From: Pseudomonadota bacterium
GTDB taxonomy: Bacteria > Myxococcota_A > UBA9160 > SZUA-336
Reading direction: 5' to 3'
NCBI GenBank assembly: GCA_021295775.1
Contig: JAGWBS010000017.1
Span: 9,513-66,475 of the forward strand
Length of the DNA: 56,963 bases
Part shown: positions 33,229 through 42,157 of the stretch, piece after piece
Position numbering within the stretch: the first letter of the stretch is position 1
Layout of the letters: each line of letters begins with the position of its first letter
Program-made: the position numbers and the translations under genes
Notes under the pieces: generated by a model
What the model saw: only the letters and a program-made list of their open reading frames with translations
The model's database searches: none
What the model was told of the DNA's origin: nothing

Positions 33229-34677
33229 GTGTCCCGTACTTTCTTCTCGCTGAGCGCGGTCGCGCGCCGCATCGAGGACTACCTGCGCCCCGCCCTGGGG
33301 CGCAGCTTCTGGGTCAAGGCCGAGATCAGCTCCGGCCGCGAACGCCGCGGTGCGTTCTACTGCGATCTGGTCGAGACCGACGCGGAAGGCGGGATCCTCG
33401 CCCAGCTCCGCTGCACGATCTGGGCGTCGGACCTGGCCCGGATGCGGCGCGCATTCGAGACGGTGGGACTCGATCTGGATCTCGGCGACGGGACGCTGGT
33501 CGGACTGCAGTGCCAGCTGCAGTACCACCCGCGCCACGGGCTCTCGCTCAAGGGGCTGGACATGGACCCGGGGGTCGCCCTCGGCGAACTGGAACTGCGC
33601 CGCCGCAAGATCCTCGAGGCGCTGCAGAAAGACGGTCTGGTGGGAAGGAACGCCCGCGTCCCGGTGCCGCTCCTGCCCAACCGCATCGGCCTGGTGGCCA
33701 GCCGCGGCAGCGCCGCCTACCACGACGTCGTCGACACCCTTCTCGACAGCGGCTTCGGGCTGCGCGTCTACGTCGCCGACAGCGTGGTTCAGGGTCCGGG
33801 GGCGCGCCGCGGCGTTCTGGACGGGTTGCGGGCGTGCCGGCGGGCGGGAGTGGAACTGGTGCTGCTGGTCCGCGGCGGCGGCTCGCGCAGCGATCTGGCC
33901 TCGCTCGACGACGAGGTCGTGGCGCGGGAGATCGCCGCCGCGGAGTTTCCCGTCTGGACCGGCATCGGGCACGAGACCGATACCAGCGTGCTGGACTTCG
34001 TCGCGGGCCGCGCCTTTCGCACGCCGACCGCGGCGGCCGAGGCGCTGGTGGCGCGATTCGCCGAAGTCGAACTGCGCCTGGAGCGGGCTTCGCAGCGCCT
34101 GCGCTCGATCTGGAACCTGCAGCACGGCGCGCAACGGCGTTTTCTGAGCCACGCGACGACGGGAATGAGGCAGGGCAGCCGCAAGCTTCTGGCGATGCGC
34201 CGCAGCGAATTGCGCACCGGCGCCGAGAGGGTCCGGGCGCGGGCCAATGGGCGCCTGGCCCTCGAGGGGCAGCGCCTGGGACAGTGGCGCGCGCGCTGCG
34301 GCGCGCTGGCGGTGGCGCGTCTGGGCCGGGAGCGGCTCACCGGCTCCGCGCTGCGCGATCGGCTGGTACGGGGCGGCCGCGAGGCGCTTCGCGGGCGGGG
34401 GCGGGCGTTCGGCGTCCAGCGCCGCCGCCTGCGGCCCCTCCGCTTCCTGAGCCGCGTGGAGGCCGAATCGCGTGCGCTGGAGCAGCGCGCCCGGGCCCTG
34501 CGCGCGGCCGATCCCGAGCGCGCGCTGGCGCGCGGCTTCTCGCTGGTCTTCAACTCCTCCGGGGACCTGATCCGCTCGATCGACCGGGTGAGCGCCGGTC
34601 AGACCACCCTGACGCGCCTGGCCGACGGGCAGCTGGAGAGCGTGGTGCACAAGACATTGGAGAGCGACGATGGCTGA
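33229..34677 (+). CDS. xseA: Exodeoxyribonuclease VII large subunit
   Basis: 482 residues. N-terminal OB-fold (SRTFFSLSAVARRIEDYL to about 110), then the catalytic domain with RIGLVASRGSAAYHDVVDTL, LVRGGGSRSDLASLDDEVVAREIA and TGIGHETDTSVLDFVAG, all classic XseA signatures. A long charged helical region rich in arginine follows, and the RALARGFSLV segment closes the protein. Together with XseB it degrades single-stranded DNA to oligonucleotides. The xseA stop overlaps xseB by 8 nt. The arginine-rich coiled coil is the part that binds XseB copies in characterised enzymes. Confidence 0.94.
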   Translation: MSRTFFSLSAVARRIEDYLRPALGRSFWVKAEISSGRERRGAFYCDLVETDAEGGILAQLRCTIWASDLARMRRAFETVGLDLDLGDGTLVGLQCQLQYHPRHGLSLKGLDMDPGVALGELELRRRKILEALQKDGLVGRNARVPVPLLPNRIGLVASRGSAAYHDVVDTLLDSGFGLRVYVADSVVQGPGARRGVLDGLRACRRAGVELVLLVRGGGSRSDLASLDDEVVAREIAAAEFPVWTGIGHETDTSVLDFVAGRAFRTPTAAAEALVARFAEVELRLERASQRLRSIWNLQHGAQRRFLSHATTGMRQGSRKLLAMRRSELRTGAERVRARANGRLALEGQRLGQWRARCGALAVARLGRERLTGSALRDRLVRGGREALRGRGRAFGVQRRRLRPLRFLSRVEAESRALEQRARALRAADPERALARGFSLVFNSSGDLIRSIDRVSAGQTTLTRLADGQLESVVHKTLESDDG

Positions 34678-34888
34678 GTCCACGCCACTGAGCTACGAAC
34701 AGAAAGTCGAACGCCTGGAGCAGATCCTGACCCGCCTCGACGACTCGGAGACTCCGATCGACGAACTGGCCGCCGATCTCAAGCAGGGCGCCGCGCTGAT
34801 CAAGCAGCTTTTTTCCAAGCTGCGCGAAGTCAATGGCGAGGTGCTCGACGTGCTCAAGGAGCTGGAGGAGTGGGAGGCCGAGGACTGA
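34670..34888 (+). CDS. xseB: Exodeoxyribonuclease VII small subunit
   Basis: 72 residues, typical XseB length. LSYEQKVERLEQILTRLDD followed by the acidic IDELAADLKQGAALIKQ segment is the family core, forming the short helix pair that coats the XseA coiled coil. The ATG overlaps the end of xseA by 8 nt. The stop lies 14 bp from the convergent mlaC stop. Confidence 0.94.
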   Translation: MAESTPLSYEQKVERLEQILTRLDDSETPIDELAADLKQGAALIKQLFSKLREVNGEVLDVLKELEEWEAED

Positions 34889-34902
34889 TCCTCGTCCGCC
34901 TC

Positions 34903-35556
34903 TCAACCGCCGGCCGCTTCCTCGGCGCGCTCCGCCGCCGCCCGCCGGTTCTTTTCCCGCAGGGTCCGGATGAGTTCTTCCACGCCCTGCGTGGCCACGA
35001 TCTCCTGCACCTGCGAGCGGAAGTTCCGAGCCACGCTGACACCGTCGATGAAGACATCGAGGATGAGCCAGGGGCCCTCCCGGGAGCGCATGCGGTAGCC
35101 GAGCTCGAGCCCGTCCGCGCTTCCCCCGACGACGCGGCTGAAGACCGTGACGTCGCCGTTGCGCTCGAGCCGGCTGCTCGTGACCTCGACCTTCTCCTCG
35201 GAGACGCGCATCAGGCTGCCGGCGTAGGTCGTCAGGATGTGCCGCTTGAACTCCTGCAGGAACTCCGCGCGCTGTTCGGGGGTCAGCTTGCGGCGGTTCT
35301 CCCTGCCCAGGACCAGGGCGCTCATGCGCTCGATCGCGAAGCGGCGCTCCGCGGCCACGGTCAGATCGGCCAGCTTCTGCTCGCTGCCGACCCGTGGGTC
35401 CTTCAGCACCGCCAGCAACTCGTCCAGGGTCTGCCGCAGAGCTTGCCGGGCCTCCTGCTCCGGGCTCGCTCCGGCCGGGGCCGCGCCCAGCCAGAGCACC
35501 GCCGCCGCCAGCGCGAAGACCGCGCTAGGGGTCTTCGTCCAGCTCGTAGAAGTCAT
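34903..35556 (-). CDS. mlaC: MlaC-like periplasmic phospholipid carrier (Ttg2D family)
   Basis: 217 residues with a signal peptide (VFALAAAVLWLGAAPAGA). The mature part shows the MlaC/Ttg2 pattern: RQTLDELLAVL, LVLGRENRRKLTPEQRAEFLQEFKRHILTTYAGSL (about residues 83-116) and PWLILDVFIDGVSVARNFRSQV. It carries phospholipids between outer membrane and the MlaFEDB complex. Its start lies inside the end of mlaA (32-nt overlap), so the pair is coupled. The Mla ABC components are not in this window. Confidence 0.9.
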   Translation of the reverse strand: MTSTSWTKTPSAVFALAAAVLWLGAAPAGASPEQEARQALRQTLDELLAVLKDPRVGSEQKLADLTVAAERRFAIERMSALVLGRENRRKLTPEQRAEFLQEFKRHILTTYAGSLMRVSEEKVEVTSSRLERNGDVTVFSRVVGGSADGLELGYRMRSREGPWLILDVFIDGVSVARNFRSQVQEIVATQGVEELIRTLREKNRRAAAERAEEAAGG

Positions 35557-36265
35557 CGCTGGGGGCCTCCTCGGGCGAATCGCTGTTCATCACGGCCGCT
35601 TCTCGGGACTGCTGGTAGCTGTCGCGCAGGAAAACGTACAGGTCGAGCGCGGCCCCCCGCGCTTCGCGGAATTCCTCGATGCGCAGGCTGCGGCGGTTGA
35701 TGGTGTAGACCAGGCCGACCCCGGGCACGAGGGTCCAGGCGTTCAGGGCCAGATCGACCGGGGCCGCCGCCAGATCGCGGGCGGCGTACGATCCCGCCAC
35801 GGGCAGCATCAGGTAAGGCCCGGGCGGAACTCCCCACACGCCCAGCGTCTGGCCGAAGTCCTCGTCCCGGCTCTCCAGGCCCAGATAGTGCGAAGCGGGG
35901 TCGAACAGGCCGGCCAGGCCGACGGTCGAGTTGAGCAGGAAGCGGAACATCTCCACACCGGACTGTCTGACGTCGCCCTGCAGCAGATCGTTCACGAAAT
36001 ATCCCGGCGTCTGCAGATTCTCGAAGAACTGGTCGATGTGGACCACGACGGAATGCGGCGTGATCGCCTCCCAGCCGCGCGCGACGGGCTCCAGGATCTG
36101 ACGGTCGAGCCCGTCGTTGAAAGTGAACACCGGCCGGTTGACGTTCTCCAGCGGATCGTCCAGTGCGGCCGGGGTCCCCGACGTCGACGCACAGGCCGTC
36201 AGCCCCAGGCCGGCCAGGACCAGTGCCAGGCGCGCCACCGCCTCGGTGCCTTTCCTGCGGCCCAT
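35525..36265 (-). CDS. mlaA: MlaA (VacJ) outer-membrane lipoprotein
   Basis: 246 residues. Signal peptide with lipobox LTAC (C25). Family segments are DPLENVNRPVFTFNDGLDR, NLQTPGYFVNDLLQGD, RFLLNSTVGLAGLFDPAS and DFGQTLGVWGVPPGPYLMLP. MlaA forms a channel in the inner leaflet of the outer membrane that removes misplaced phospholipids and hands them to MlaC. The ATG has an excellent GGGAGGAGGAGA ribosome site. The acidic C-terminal tail is probably disordered. Confidence 0.93.
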   Translation of the reverse strand: MGRRKGTEAVARLALVLAGLGLTACASTSGTPAALDDPLENVNRPVFTFNDGLDRQILEPVARGWEAITPHSVVVHIDQFFENLQTPGYFVNDLLQGDVRQSGVEMFRFLLNSTVGLAGLFDPASHYLGLESRDEDFGQTLGVWGVPPGPYLMLPVAGSYAARDLAAAPVDLALNAWTLVPGVGLVYTINRRSLRIEEFREARGAALDLYVFLRDSYQQSREAAVMNSDSPEEAPSDDFYELDEDP

Positions 36266-36496
36266 CTGTCTCCTCCTCCCAAGCCCGCGCTCCGGCTCCA
36301 GCGCCACCTGTCCGGCGGGACGTGGCTTCTGACCGGGAAGCCGATCCCCCCGAGGCCGGTCCGCGCGGCTCGGACGCGGGAGCTTGAGCTTATCGCAGCG
36401 CGCGCCCCAGCGGCAGGCTCCCGCAGCCCCGCGGCCAGCGCCCGGGCGCGCTCCACCATGCGGCTCCGCGCGGGCTCCGGCATCCTTGGCGGCGAC

Positions 36497-37417
36497 ATGC
36501 CGACACGCGAACCGAAGTTTCCGCGCACCCCCGTGATCGTGGTGTCCGGGTTCCTGGGCTCGGGCAAGACCAGCCTGGTGCGCCACCTGCTGCGCGACGC
36601 GCAGGCCAGCGGCTCGCGCGTGGCGGTCGTCTCCAACGAGTTCGGCGAGCTGGGCATCGACCGTGCGCTCCTGGGCGGGGGCGGTCAGGCGTTCGTCGAG
36701 CTGGACGGCGGCTGCGTGTGCTGCCAGCTCACCGACGAGCTGGTCGAGACGCTGGAGAGTCTGCGGCGCGAAGTGCGCCCCGACCGGGTCGTGATCGAGA
36801 CTTCCGGCGTCGCCCTGCCGTACGACACCCAGCTCAATCTGTACCGCGAGCCGGTCTCGCGCTGGGTGGGCGAGGACATCGCGGTGGTGGTGGTCGGCGC
36901 CGAGCAGCTCGCGGCCGGTCGGGATCTGACCCAGACGTTCGAGGATCAGGTCACCTCGGCGGATTACCTGGTGCTCAACAAGCTGGATCTGGTGGACGCC
37001 GGCCGGGTCGAGGCGCTCGAAGCGCGCCTGCGCGAGATCGAGCCCGAGGCGCCGATCGTGCGCGCGGTGCGGGGCCGGGTGGACCCGCGGCTGCTCTTCG
37101 TGCCCCGGCCGCGGCCGGAGCGCGGCGGTCCGGATCCCCGCCGCGAGCACAGCCACGAGGACTTCGCGTCCCGGGAGTTGGAAGTCCCGCCGGGAATCGA
37201 TCCGGAGCGGCTCGAGAGCGCCCTGCTGCGCGGCCGTGCGCTGCGCGCCAAGGGCTTCGTCGAGTTGGACGGGGGCGTGCGGCTGGTGCAGCTGGTGGGG
37301 CCGCGCTTCGAGTTGCTCGATCCCCCGGACGATCTCGATCCGGGGCTGGTCGGACGGGTGGTGGTCATCGGCCGCGAGCCGCTGCGGGTGAGCCTGGCCG
37401 GCGAGGACGATGCCTGA
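36497..37417 (+). CDS. CobW/COG0523-family G3E GTPase (metal chaperone)
   Basis: 306 residues. Walker A GFLGSGKTS (K24), the metal-binding GGCVCCQL motif (C73, C75, C76) and NKLDL (guanine specificity) define the G3E P-loop GTPases that deliver Zn, Co or other metals. A histidine pair (EHSHEDF) in the linker and a CobW C-terminal domain follow. Which metal is served cannot be told. A CATCCT box lies 10 nt before the ATG. The stop overlaps the following helicase by 8 nt. A 231-bp gap separates it from the divergent mlaA and presumably holds both promoters. Confidence 0.88.
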   Translation: MPTREPKFPRTPVIVVSGFLGSGKTSLVRHLLRDAQASGSRVAVVSNEFGELGIDRALLGGGGQAFVELDGGCVCCQLTDELVETLESLRREVRPDRVVIETSGVALPYDTQLNLYREPVSRWVGEDIAVVVVGAEQLAAGRDLTQTFEDQVTSADYLVLNKLDLVDAGRVEALEARLREIEPEAPIVRAVRGRVDPRLLFVPRPRPERGGPDPRREHSHEDFASRELEVPPGIDPERLESALLRGRALRAKGFVELDGGVRLVQLVGPRFELLDPPDDLDPGLVGRVVVIGREPLRVSLAGEDDA

Positions 37418-39926
37418 GGCCGCCGGCGAGGAGTTCACCCTCGGCGACCGGGTCGGCCGCGCCGGCCGCCTGAACGCCGCTCAGATCCTGGAGCGCTTTC
37501 TCGACTGGCTGGAGGACTCGGGCATCGAGCCCTACGCCGGGCAGGAGGAGGCATTCCTGGAGCTGGCCTCGGACCGGCACGTGATCCTGAGCACCCCCAC
37601 CGGCTCGGGAAAGTCGCTGGTGGCGGTGGCGCTGCACTTCAAGGCGCTCTGCGAGGGCCGGCGCTCCTGGTACAGCGCTCCCACCAAGGCACTGGTCAAC
37701 GAGAAGTTCTTCGCGCTGTGCCGCGACTTCGGACCCGAGAGCGTGGGCATGCTCACGGGCGACGCCAGCATCAACCCGGAGGCGCCGATCGTGTGCTGCA
37801 CCGCCGAGGTGTTGGCGAACGTCGCCCTGCGGCGGGGAGAGCGGGCGGAGATCCCCTACGTGGTCATGGACGAGTTCCATTTCTACGCCGACCCGCAGCG
37901 CGGCTTCGCCTGGCAGGTGCCGCTGCTGAGTCTGCCCCGGACGCTGTTTCTGCTGATGTCGGCCACGCTGGGAGACATGTCGGGGATCGCCCGGAACCTG
38001 CGCCGGCGGACCGGCCGGGACGTGGCTTGGGTCCAGAACGAGGAGCGGCCGGTGCCGCTCGACTACGAGTACCGCGAGACGCCTCTGCACCGCAGCGTGG
38101 AGACGCTGCTGGAGGAGGGGCGCGCGCCGATCTACGTCGTCAGCTTCACCCAGCGCGAGTCCGCCGATCTCGCGCAGGCGCTGACCAGCGCCGGCGTCGC
38201 GGACCGGCCGCTGCGCGACCGCATCCGCGGGGAGATCGCCGGTTTCCGCTTCGATACCCCCTATGGGCGGGACGTCCGGCGCTGCCTGGGTTTCGGCGTC
38301 GGCCTGCACCACGCGGGACTGCTGCCCAAGTACCGGCTGCTGGTCGAGCGGCTGGCGCAGCAGGGATTGCTGCGCGTGATCTCGGGCACGGACACGCTCG
38401 GGGTGGGCGTCAACATCCCGATCCGAACGGTGCTGTTCACCCGCCTGGCCAAGTTCGACGGACGCCGCGTGAGCCTGCTGCGCGTCCGGGACTTCAAGCA
38501 GATCGCCGGCCGGGCCGGCCGCCGGGGTTTCGACGAACGGGGCAGCGTGGTCTGCCAGGCGCCCGAACACGTGATCGAGGCCCGGCGCCGGCGCGAGCGC
38601 GGCCGCCGCCGCGGGTCGCCTCCGAGGCCCAGGGATGAGGTCTCGTGGAACCGACCGACCTTCGAGCGCCTGGTCGAGCGCCCGCCCGAGACACTGGTCT
38701 CGAGATTTCGAGTCACTCACGACGTGGCGGTCCACGTGCTGCGGCGCGAATCCGGCGGCGGCTACCGCGGTCTGGTCGAACTGATCGAACTCAGTCACGA
38801 GTCCGCGCCGCGCAAGCGGCGCCTGCGGCGCGAGGCCGCGGCGGTCTTCCGCTCGCTGCGCCAGGGAGGCATCGTCTCCCTGGCCGGGGACGCCGGCCGG
38901 GCCGGCCGCCGGGTTCTCATCGACGTCGAGCTTCAGTGGGATTTCTCGCTGATGCACAATCTCTCGTTGTATCTGCTCGATGCGGTCGCCTGTCTGGACC
39001 GAGAAGCGCCCGACTACGCGCTCGACGTCCTGAGCCTGGTCGAATCCATCCTGGAAGACCCGCGCGTGGTTCTGTCCGCCCAGGTCGAACGCGCGCGGCG
39101 CGAGCTGCTCGCCAGGCTGAAGAGCGAGGGCGTGCCCTACGAAGAGCGGATCCGGCAACTCGAGCAGGTGGAGCCCCCCCGGCCCGGCGCCGAGTTCATC
39201 CGCGAGACGTTCGAGATCTTCCGCGAGCGGCACCCCTGGGTGCGAGGGGACGAGGTGCGGCCCAAGTGCGTGGCTCGCGAGCTCTTCAGCCAGTATTACC
39301 GCTTCGGTGACTATGTGCGGCTGTACCGCCTGCAGCGCTTCGAGGGGGTACTGCTGCGCTATCTGGGCCAGGTCTATTCGACGCTGCGGCGGACGGTCCC
39401 GGAGCAGGCCAAGACCGAGGCGGTAGCCGATGTCGAGGCCTATCTCCGCGCCCTGATCGAGCACGTCGACCGCAGTCTGGTGAACGAGTGGGAAAACCTG
39501 CGGGACCCGCGGGCCGCCAGCGGTTCTTCCCCGGAGCCCGTCTACGACCTGGCGCGCGACCCGCGCGGCCTGCAGGCGCGGGTTCGGGCCGAGGTCCACC
39601 GGCTGGTTCAGGCGCTCGCCGCCCGCGACTACGCGGATGCCAGTCTGCTGGTGCGGGCGGACGGCGCCGAGTCCTGGGAACCGGAACGTTTCGAGGCGGT
39701 ACTCGAGCCCTATTACGCCGACTATCCGGAACTGATGTTCGACGAGCGCGCCCGCCATGCCGAGCACACCCGGCTCGATTCACAGGGACCGCGTGTTTGG
39801 AAAGTCACCCAGCGCCTCCTCGATCCCGAGGACGACGGTTTCTGGTGCCTTCGGGCGACCGTCGACCTGCGCGGCGGGACAACTCCCGAGGGACCGCTTC
39901 TGGCTCTGGAATACCTGGGGACTTAG
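37410..39926 (+). CDS. SKI2-like DExH helicase with DUF3516-type C-terminus
   Basis: 838 residues. Motifs: STPTGSGKS (K68), PTKALVNEKF, a DEFH box (D154, E155, F156, H157), LMSATLGDM, GLHHAGLLPKYR, SGTDTLGVGVNIP and QIAGRAGRRGFD. Such proteins unwind RNA or DNA 3'-5'. The C-terminal ~400 residues match the pattern of DUF3516 helicases common in actinobacteria, ending in a strand-rich domain. A run of arginines (about 392-405) follows the core. ATG overlaps the cobW-like gene. Biological role unknown, maybe RNA turnover. Confidence 0.83.
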   Translation: MPEAAGEEFTLGDRVGRAGRLNAAQILERFLDWLEDSGIEPYAGQEEAFLELASDRHVILSTPTGSGKSLVAVALHFKALCEGRRSWYSAPTKALVNEKFFALCRDFGPESVGMLTGDASINPEAPIVCCTAEVLANVALRRGERAEIPYVVMDEFHFYADPQRGFAWQVPLLSLPRTLFLLMSATLGDMSGIARNLRRRTGRDVAWVQNEERPVPLDYEYRETPLHRSVETLLEEGRAPIYVVSFTQRESADLAQALTSAGVADRPLRDRIRGEIAGFRFDTPYGRDVRRCLGFGVGLHHAGLLPKYRLLVERLAQQGLLRVISGTDTLGVGVNIPIRTVLFTRLAKFDGRRVSLLRVRDFKQIAGRAGRRGFDERGSVVCQAPEHVIEARRRRERGRRRGSPPRPRDEVSWNRPTFERLVERPPETLVSRFRVTHDVAVHVLRRESGGGYRGLVELIELSHESAPRKRRLRREAAAVFRSLRQGGIVSLAGDAGRAGRRVLIDVELQWDFSLMHNLSLYLLDAVACLDREAPDYALDVLSLVESILEDPRVVLSAQVERARRELLARLKSEGVPYEERIRQLEQVEPPRPGAEFIRETFEIFRERHPWVRGDEVRPKCVARELFSQYYRFGDYVRLYRLQRFEGVLLRYLGQVYSTLRRTVPEQAKTEAVADVEAYLRALIEHVDRSLVNEWENLRDPRAASGSSPEPVYDLARDPRGLQARVRAEVHRLVQALAARDYADASLLVRADGAESWEPERFEAVLEPYYADYPELMFDERARHAEHTRLDSQGPRVWKVTQRLLDPEDDGFWCLRATVDLRGGTTPEGPLLALEYLGT

Positions 39927-39948
39927 AAGTACCCGGAAGGACCCGGGC

Positions 39949-40245
39949 TCAGGAGCTTTCGGCGCGCTTCGAAGAGGTCTTCTTGCGCTGCTCGGCCCGG
40001 TGCTTGGCCCAGCGCTTCTTGGCCGCGCGCGAGATCGCCGCCCGGCCTTCGGCGCTGAGTTTGCGCTTGGCCTTGGCCTTCGCCTTGGTCCGGGGCCGCC
40101 CACGGGCCGGGGCCGCGCCGCTGGACGTCGACATGTTCGAGAGTTTCTGGATTTTCTCCTGTACGGCGCTGAGTTCGCCCGCCAAGCGACGCTCTTCCTG
40201 TTGGAGTTCTCCAAGGGCTTTCTTCAGGGTCTGCTGCCAGGACAT
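39949..40245 (-). CDS. Small basic coiled-coil protein, possibly nucleoid-associated
   Basis: 98 residues: an amphipathic helix (residues 3-37), a Ser/Thr/Gly linker, an alanine/lysine/arginine-rich stretch (GRPRTKAKAKAKRK) like an AT-hook or histone-H1 tail, then KLSAEGRAAISRAAKKRWAKHRAEQ. The last motif (LSxEGRAAIxxAxKxRWA) is repeated in many short proteobacterial proteins and resembles NUMOD3-like DNA-binding modules. A nucleic-acid-binding role is likely, but no partner is shown. AAGG lies a few bases before the ATG. It is convergent with the helicase gene. Confidence 0.65.
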   Translation of the reverse strand: MSWQQTLKKALGELQQEERRLAGELSAVQEKIQKLSNMSTSSGAAPARGRPRTKAKAKAKRKLSAEGRAAISRAAKKRWAKHRAEQRKKTSSKRAESS

Positions 40246-40280
40246 GTCACCTTATCCAGTCTGATATCAGGCCTGCGATC

Positions 40281-40967
40281 CTAGCGAATACCGCCGGAAA
40301 TTGCCTGACGGAGCGTACTCGCCCCCATTTCCTGGGCGATGCGTTTCTTGGTCGCAGCCCAGGAACAGATCGGACAGCGGGTCAGATCGTGACTCCGCGC
40401 GGGACAAAACCGACGTCCGAAGTAAATCAGTTGTAGGTGGAGTTTGCCCCACGCCTCGCGGGGAAAGAGTCGCTTCAGGTCGCGTTCCGTCTGTTCCACG
40501 GTACGGCCGCTCGACAGACCCCAGCGCGCCGCCAGCCGGTGAATGTGCGTGTCCACGGGGAAGGCGGGCACGCCGAACGCCTGCACCATGACTACGCTGG
40601 CGGTCTTGTGTCCGACGCCGGGCAGGCGCTCGAGTTCTTCGAAACTCTCCGGTACGCGGCCGGCGTGAGTTTCGATCAACTGCCGAGACAGGGAGACGAT
40701 GTTTCTGGCCTTGGAGGGGGCGAGACCGCAGGAGCGGATGAGGCGCTGAACCCGGGGGCGCCCCAGGCGAAGCATCGCCTCGGGCGTGGAAGCGCGCGCG
40801 AACAGCTCCGGCGTCACCTGATTGACGCGTTCGTCGGTGCACTGGGCCGAGAGCAGCACCGCGATCAGCAGGGTGAAGGGGTCGCGGTGCTCCAGCGGAA
40901 CCGGTGTGTGGGGAACGCGCCGGTCCAGAATCCGGACGATGCGCTCGGCCTTCTCCGCGCGCGTCAC
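40281..40967 (-). CDS. nth: Endonuclease III-type DNA glycosylase/AP lyase
   Basis: 228 residues. The helix-hairpin-helix LPGVGHKTA with the catalytic lysine K121 and the aspartate D139 in FPVDTHIHRLAARWGL define Nth, which removes oxidised pyrimidines. The C-terminal cluster region has C188, C198 and C201 (CPARSHDLTRCPIC), but spacing differs from the usual C-x6-C-x2-C-x5-C and no fourth cysteine follows. The Fe-S cluster may be altered or lost. The GTG start is 71 bp from the hemH stop on the same strand. Confidence 0.93.
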   Translation of the reverse strand: MTRAEKAERIVRILDRRVPHTPVPLEHRDPFTLLIAVLLSAQCTDERVNQVTPELFARASTPEAMLRLGRPRVQRLIRSCGLAPSKARNIVSLSRQLIETHAGRVPESFEELERLPGVGHKTASVVMVQAFGVPAFPVDTHIHRLAARWGLSSGRTVEQTERDLKRLFPREAWGKLHLQLIYFGRRFCPARSHDLTRCPICSWAATKKRIAQEMGASTLRQAISGGIR

Positions 40968-41037
40968 GCGCCGGACTCGCGCGGGCGGACCGCGCAGGGA
41001 GCCGCCATCGCGGCGCGCGCGCTCGGAGCCGGGGCGT

Positions 41038-42102
41038 TCAGGGGTCGGAGCATTCGGAGTTCGGGCCGGGAGCCGGGAGCGCGCGCGATCGTAGCATCCG
41101 CGCGAGCGTGTCGACCCATGCCGGGTGGGCGTTGACGCAGGGCACGAGTTCCAGCGACTCGCCGCCGGCCTCCCGCCATTGGAGCCGGGCGCGAATCCCG
41201 ATCTCCTCCAGCGTCTCCAGGCAGTCCGCGACGAACGAGGGACACGCGACCGCGAGCCGGCGCACGCCGCGGCCGGCCAGCTCGGGAAGCACGTGGTCCG
41301 TGAAGGGCCGGATCCAGGGCGTGCGTCCCAGCCGCGACTGAAACGAGACCGACCAGCGTTCCCGCTCCAGTCCGAGTTCCCGCGCCAGCGCCCGCGAGGT
41401 CGCGAACGCCTGCGCGCGGTAGCAGCGCCGGCTCGCGGGCCGCAGCTGCAGGCAACAGTCCGGATCGGTCAGGCACAGCGGGTCGGCGGGCGCGCTCTTG
41501 CGGATCTGGCGCTCCGGCAGGCCGTGATAGCTCAGCAGCAGGTGGTCGAAGCGCCCGTTCTCCAACACCGGCCGGGTCACGGCCGCAAGCGCGGCGATGA
41601 ACCCCGGGTGGTCGTAGAAGTCGGGCAGGATGTCGAGGGGCGGGACGTTCCAGAGCCCGCCGGCGGCCTCGAAGACGCGCTGCAGCGCCGACCCGGTCGA
41701 CGACGCGGCGTACTGGGGAAAGAGGGGCACGACGTGGATTCGGTCCACGCCGGCCTCCACCAGGCGTTCCAGCGCCGCCGCCAGCGAAGGACGGCCGTAG
41801 CGCATTCCCAGCTCCACGCGATAGGCGGCGCCGAGGGCGTGCGCCAGCGCGTCGGCCAGCGCCCGTCCGTGGACCAGCAGAGGCGACCCCTCCCGCGTCC
41901 AGACGCTGCGGTACTGCCGTGCCGAGCGCGGCGCGCGGAACGGTGCGATCAGCAGCTGGACCAGGGCGGCTCGGGTCAGCGGTCCGGTGTCGATCACGCG
42001 CGGGTCGCTCAGGAATTCCCGCAGATAGGCGCGGACCGCCCGCGCCGTCGGCGCTTCCGGCGTCCCCAGGTTGATCAGCAGTACACCGCTCGTCTCGGGC
42101 AC
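41038..42102 (-). CDS. hemH: Ferrochelatase with [2Fe-2S]-type cysteines
   Basis: 354 residues. It inserts iron into protoporphyrin (or coproporphyrin) in haem synthesis. Key features: GVLLINLGTPEAP start, LSYHGLPERQIRK with catalytic H193, SFQSRLGRTPWI, and CPSFVADCLETLEEIG. An insert after the histidine holds C210, C216, C217 and C227, a four-cysteine set seen in ferrochelatases of myxobacteria and Bdellovibrio that carry a [2Fe-2S] cluster. GTG start at 42102 with a CATCCT box 6 nt upstream. Confidence 0.95.
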   Translation of the reverse strand: MPETSGVLLINLGTPEAPTARAVRAYLREFLSDPRVIDTGPLTRAALVQLLIAPFRAPRSARQYRSVWTREGSPLLVHGRALADALAHALGAAYRVELGMRYGRPSLAAALERLVEAGVDRIHVVPLFPQYAASSTGSALQRVFEAAGGLWNVPPLDILPDFYDHPGFIAALAAVTRPVLENGRFDHLLLSYHGLPERQIRKSAPADPLCLTDPDCCLQLRPASRRCYRAQAFATSRALARELGLERERWSVSFQSRLGRTPWIRPFTDHVLPELAGRGVRRLAVACPSFVADCLETLEEIGIRARLQWREAGGESLELVPCVNAHPAWVDTLARMLRSRALPAPGPNSECSDP

Positions 42103-42108
42103 GCCCCA

Positions 42109-42114
42109 AGGATG
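42109..42114 (-). promoter_or_regulatory. -10-like box CATCCT for hemH
   Basis: CATCCT ends 6 nt before the GTG at 42102; first base deviates from T. It shares a 55-bp space with the opposing TATCCT box. Confidence 0.4.
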
Positions 42115-42145
42115 CGCCAGCGGCCGGAGCTGTCGAGTCTGGCGC

Positions 42146-42151
42146 TATCCT
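42146..42151 (+). promoter_or_regulatory. -10 box TATCCT, leaderless, for the SpoU methyltransferase
   Basis: TATCCT ends 6 nt before the GTG at 42158. Confidence 0.5.
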
Positions 42152-42157
42152 GGACCG

